Source of the DNA: Nitrospirota bacterium | GTDB lineage: Bacteria > Nitrospirota > Thermodesulfovibrionia > Thermodesulfovibrionales > Dissulfurispiraceae | NCBI GenBank assembly: GCA_013349595.1 | Contig: DUZI01000094.1 | Coordinates: forward strand, 1 to 7,187 | Reading direction: 5' to 3' | Length of the DNA: 7,187 nucleotides | Shown here: positions 5,830 to 7,187 of the stretch, piece by piece | Numbering within the stretch: position 1 is the stretch's first letter | Layout of the letters: the number at the start of each line of letters is the position of its first letter | The notes under the pieces: generated by a model | Told to the model about the DNA's origin: nothing | Database searches by the model: none | Seen by the model: only the letters and a program-made list of their open reading frames with translations | Translations under genes and position numbers: made by a program

Positions 5830-6177
5830 ATGAAAAAGTTACTGACAGTATCACTTGTTGTATTAGTGGCTGTAATGTTGATGGCACCAACAGTATTTGC
5901 TGAAGATGCAAAGGCTATGGGCGCAAATCCAAAATTGTCATACTATGGAATGGCAGTTCTTGGTTGTGGTCTTGCTATCGGTCTTGCAGCACTTGGCACA
6001 GGTATCGGTATGGGTCATGGTCTTAGAGGTGCAACAGAAGGCACAGCAAGAAATCCTGGCGTATCAGGAAAGATTATGACTACACTTATTATCGGTATTG
6101 CTATGATTGAATCACTTGCAATTTATGCACTCGTCGTAGTCCTTATTGTTCTTTACGCAAATCCATTTAAAATTTAA
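5830..6177 (+). CDS. atpE: F0F1 ATP synthase subunit c, with N-terminal signal peptide
   Basis: Subunit c builds the rotor ring. At 115 residues it is longer than the usual 75-90 because it starts with a signal-peptide-like segment (KK, a hydrophobic run at 4-19, then PTVFAEDA with likely cleavage after Ala24). Helix 1 has AIGLAALGTGIGMGHG (49-64), the cytoplasmic loop is ATEGTARNPG (68-77), and helix 2 has IAMIESLAIYALVV (90-103). Glu94 is the ion-carrying carboxylate. Compared with the Na+-binding Ilyobacter c subunit, Ser95 and Tyr99 are kept, but the Gln32 position is Met61 and Thr67 is Leu96, so proton coupling is more likely. The very strong ribosome binding site AAAGGAGG (5815-5822, seven-base spacing) fits the many c copies needed per enzyme. 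Confidence 0.96.
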   Translation: MKKLLTVSLVVLVAVMLMAPTVFAEDAKAMGANPKLSYYGMAVLGCGLAIGLAALGTGIGMGHGLRGATEGTARNPGVSGKIMTTLIIGIAMIESLAIYALVVVLIVLYANPFKI

Positions 6178-6191
6178 TTTAGCACTTCATT

Positions 6192-6219
6192 GGCAGGGAG
6201 CCCTTATTTACTCCCTGCC
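6192..6219 (+). terminator. hairpin terminator after atpE
   Basis: GGCAGGGAG (6192-6200) pairs perfectly with CTCCCTGCC (6211-6219) around a 10-base loop, 14 bases after the atpE stop. It is the most G/C-rich stem in the region. The following sequence (TGTCAATTTC) has only a weak T tract, so it may work with a factor or as a 3' end stabiliser. Confidence 0.7.
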
Positions 6220-6226
6220 TGTCAAT

Positions 6227-6420
6227 TTCAAAACAATTCTAAAGGATAGAGAAAATAATATGATTGGAGCTTTTGCATTCATCACAGATATTACTGAACT
6301 CTTACAAATTGAAGGGTCTGTTGCAAAATATACCTCAGAGCTTGAAAGAAGCACTAAAGAGTTAAAAGAATTTGCTTACATTGTATCATACAACCTTCAA
6401 AAACCTCTAAGACCAAAAAT
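6227..6420 (+). pseudogene. remnant of a PAS-domain sensor histidine kinase
   Basis: This is an internal fragment of a signal-transducing kinase, recognisable in one frame. It reads FKTILKDRENNMIGAFAFITDITELL (the end of a PAS/PAC domain), then a coiled-coil YTSELERSTKELKE, then FAYIVSYNLQKPLR, which corresponds to the H-box consensus FAYIxSHDLQEPLR. The phospho-accepting His is Tyr, the next Asp is Asn and the Glu is Lys, so autophosphorylation would be lost. No start, sensor part, dimerisation remainder or ATPase domain is present. The frame stays open to 6493, but homology ends near 6415, where an inverted repeat begins. An ATG at 6260 behind AAAGGA (6241-6246) could still express about 77 residues. 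A decayed fragment is the best reading; a small coiled-coil protein is less likely. Confidence 0.72.
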
Positions 6421-6427
6421 TGCGATC

Positions 6428-6466
6428 AGTTCTATCGCTGTATATCCCAAAATCGGCGATAGAACT
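6428..6466. repeat. perfect 11-bp inverted repeat (hairpin)
   Basis: AGTTCTATCGC (6428-6438) is an exact inverted repeat of GCGATAGAACT (6456-6466). Two further pairs are possible inside (T6439-G6455 as a wobble, G6440-C6454), leaving a 13-base loop. It lies exactly where similarity to histidine kinases ends. No T tract follows on either strand directly, so it is not a convincing intrinsic terminator. Confidence 0.75.
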
Positions 6467-6472
6467 AAAAAA

Positions 6473-6648
6473 CTTAATAAAATCTGCAAGTAAGATAGGA
6501 AGGGTTGGTGAAGGATTTTTATAAGACACCTTATAAAAGAAATCTTGAGAAACCTTAGCAAAAGGCATTGCATTATAAAGGATAAAGCAAAATAAAATCT
6601 GTCGATTATAAAAAGCCTGAAACAGCCCTTCCTAAGCGCTATTTTAAG
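6473..6648. repeat. nested inverted repeats, possible structured RNA or MITE-like remnant
   Basis: No gene explains this stretch. TAGGAAGGGTTG (6496-6507) and CAGCCCTTCCTA (6623-6634) are inverted repeats matching at 11 of 12 positions, and the exception becomes a G-U pair in RNA. Outside them CTTA (6473-6476) can pair with TAAG (6645-6648), and AAAT (6480-6483) with ATTT (6641-6644). Inside is a perfect 9-bp hairpin, TTTTATAAG (6517-6525) with CTTATAAAA (6530-6538) around ACAC. An 11-base direct repeat AATAAAATCTG occurs at 6476-6486 and 6591-6601. All frames are stop-rich. The layout could be a decayed small mobile element or a folded RNA; some AT-rich pairing may be chance. Confidence 0.45.
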
Positions 6649-6697
6649 GTATACAGAAGAAGTTGACAATTTTTTAATTTATTATCAAAAATAAATC

Positions 6698-6949
6698 ATG
6701 CTAAGTAAAAATCACAATCGTAAAATTACCCATCTTATTAAAAAAAATGAAGACCATAAAGTCTATGTCAACTACAGACGGCAAAGGACTATGATGATTG
6801 TCTCAAGCCTCTTTATTGCCATCTTGCTTGGTATTTTTGTTTTGGCGCCTAAAATAAAGAACGATCTAATCAACAAAAAGCTTACTAATCCCAATATCAA
6901 CTTAATAAGTGAGAAAAAAAATCAGAATCTCACAAGTCAAGATAAGTAG
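6698..6949 (+). CDS. hypothetical small single-span membrane protein
   Basis: This frame encodes 83 residues. There is a basic N-terminal region (1-31, rich in Lys, Arg, His and Asn), one strong hydrophobic helix MMIVSSLFIAILLGIFVLAP (32-51), then a polar Lys/Asn-rich tail. The charge distribution predicts a cytoplasmic N-terminus and an outside tail. I do not recognise the family. The ATG at 6698 has no ribosome binding site, only an A/T-rich leader. Internal ATGs at 6791 and 6794 sit just after AAAGGA (6783-6788), too close for good initiation at 6791. Lying between a kinase remnant and a transposase, it may itself be a fragment or a strain-specific gene. Coding is plausible because a 20-residue transmembrane helix is unlikely in random sequence, but expression is uncertain. 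Confidence 0.45.
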   Translation: MLSKNHNRKITHLIKKNEDHKVYVNYRRQRTMMIVSSLFIAILLGIFVLAPKIKNDLINKKLTNPNINLISEKKNQNLTSQDK

Positions 6950-6953
6950 TCCG

Positions 6954-6984
6954 TAAAATCTGAAAATCCATTAAGCAGATTTTA
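6954..6984 (+). terminator. 9-bp hairpin after the small membrane protein gene
   Basis: TAAAATCTG (6954-6962) pairs with CAGATTTTA (6976-6984) around a 13-base loop, five bases after the stop codon of the small membrane protein gene. The stem is AT-rich and is followed by AAATTT, so it is only a weak terminator candidate. Confidence 0.35.
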
Positions 6985-7026
6985 AAATTTGGCAAAAAGG
7001 CTTAAAGTCTAATTAAAGGTCAGGTC

Positions 7027-7055
7027 TTGACAGACTGTTGCCCAAATCGGATAAA
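7027..7055 (+). promoter_or_regulatory. likely promoter of the transposase gene
   Basis: TTGACA (7027-7032) is a perfect -35 hexamer. Seventeen bases later GATAAA (7050-7055) matches the -10 consensus at four of six positions. Transcription would start near 7062, about 60 bases before the transposase ATG. Confidence 0.5.
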
Positions 7056-7082
7056 AAGAGTTGGCAAGAGAATTGCGGATTA

Positions 7083-7105
7083 AACAAAAGAGAAGAACTT
7101 TTGTT
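7083..7105 (+). promoter_or_regulatory. leader hairpin just before the transposase ribosome binding site
   Basis: AACAAAAG (7083-7090) and CTTTTGTT (7098-7105) form a perfect 8-bp stem with the loop AGAAGAA. The ribosome binding site AAGAGG (7106-7111) follows directly. Hairpins in transposase leaders are known in several IS families to limit translation from outside transcripts; that role here is inference. Confidence 0.5.
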
Positions 7106-7120
7106 AAGAGGCAGTTCAAT

Positions 7121-7187
7121 ATGATGGGATACCAAACGATACCTCAGAACAAATTATTTTATATAGGCATAGATTTTGATGGTAAGG
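7121..7187 (+). CDS. IS1182/IS5-type transposase, N-terminus (partial)
   Basis: The first 22 codons are visible and the frame is open at the window edge. It begins with two ATGs (7121 and 7124) behind AAGAGG (7106-7111) and contains QNKLFYIGIDFDGK. Many DDE transposases of the IS1182 group, which carry the DUF772 domain, begin with a QNKLFY...D...R/K pattern followed by HPLRKI or HILRKI. The match is from memory and short, so the family call is moderate. The gene has its own promoter-like sequence and leader hairpin, as an insertion sequence would. The left terminal inverted repeat is probably between about 6985 and 7030 but cannot be fixed without the right end. Whether the element is intact is unknown. 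Confidence 0.55.
   Translation, partial: MMGYQTIPQNKLFYIGIDFDGK

Noticed and set aside
5897..6079. Plus-strand open frame inside atpE in another frame
   Set aside because: It lies wholly within the clearly recognised c-subunit gene, has no ribosome binding site of its own, and its product resembles nothing.
6146..6226. Upstream extension of the kinase remnant frame into atpE
   Set aside because: It overlaps the atpE end and the terminator hairpin and shows no similarity to a PAS domain; only the portion from about 6227 is kinase-like.
6420..6660. Group II intron or retron RNA
   Set aside because: No domain V-like hairpin with the expected sequence and no reverse transcriptase frame is present in the window.
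6397..6669. Minus-strand 90-codon open frame across the hairpin-rich region
   Set aside because: It is rich in Leu/Ile/Phe, as expected from AT-rich sequence read backwards, has no ribosome binding site or recognisable domain, and covers the inverted repeats.

Overview
This is an AT-rich bacterial window of ordinary, mostly plus-strand genes, with one decayed accessory stretch at the right end. The gene set points to an anaerobic bacterium: an ATPase/DRTGG/PHP trio of the kind seen beside [FeFe]-hydrogenase genes, F0 genes atpB-atpE standing apart from the F1 genes, and a c subunit with a signal peptide. A Nitrospirota (Thermodesulfovibrio-like) or Thermodesulfobacteriota-type lineage would fit. 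That placement is inference from gene content and base composition, not proven by any marker here.

Layout. Positions 1-119 hold the C-terminus of a GHKL/anti-sigma-type ATPase. A short G/C-run spacer follows, then a DRTGG-domain protein (229-570) and a PHP-domain phosphoesterase (588-1328), which form the end of one operon. At 1357-1530 there is a compact unit: an extended -10 promoter, a strong ribosome binding site, an apparent 23-codon Lys-rich gene with two Cys, and a 14-bp hairpin. Next come radC (1568-2245), a stand-alone IMP cyclohydrolase (purH N-domain only, 2276-2872), purD (2889-4163) and a DUF89/ARMT1-type damage-control phosphatase (4160-5035) that overlaps purD by ATGA. These four are closely spaced and probably co-transcribed. 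No separate promoter is visible in front of radC.

A good sigma-70-like promoter (5065-5094) then drives atpB (5129-5806) and atpE (5830-6177), the a and c subunits of the F-type ATP synthase. A G/C-rich hairpin at 6192-6219 ends this unit.

From about 6220 to the end the sequence changes character. It holds a remnant of a PAS/histidine kinase whose phospho-acceptor His is now Tyr, several nested inverted repeats with no coding explanation (6428-6648), an unrecognised small single-span membrane protein (6698-6949), and the 5' end of an apparent IS1182/IS5-type transposase that runs off the window (7121-7187).

How the genes fit together: PurH(N) and PurD carry out the last and an early step of de novo purine synthesis. 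The DUF89 protein may remove damaged or surplus sugar phosphates from that pathway (inference). AtpB and AtpE form the ion channel and rotor of ATP synthase. The leftmost trio is probably linked to signalling or redox functions encoded upstream of the window. I see no CRISPR array, tRNA or rRNA. The observations most worth a second look are the 23-codon gene, the half-length PurH, the purD-DUF89 coupling and the nested inverted repeats around 6428-6648.
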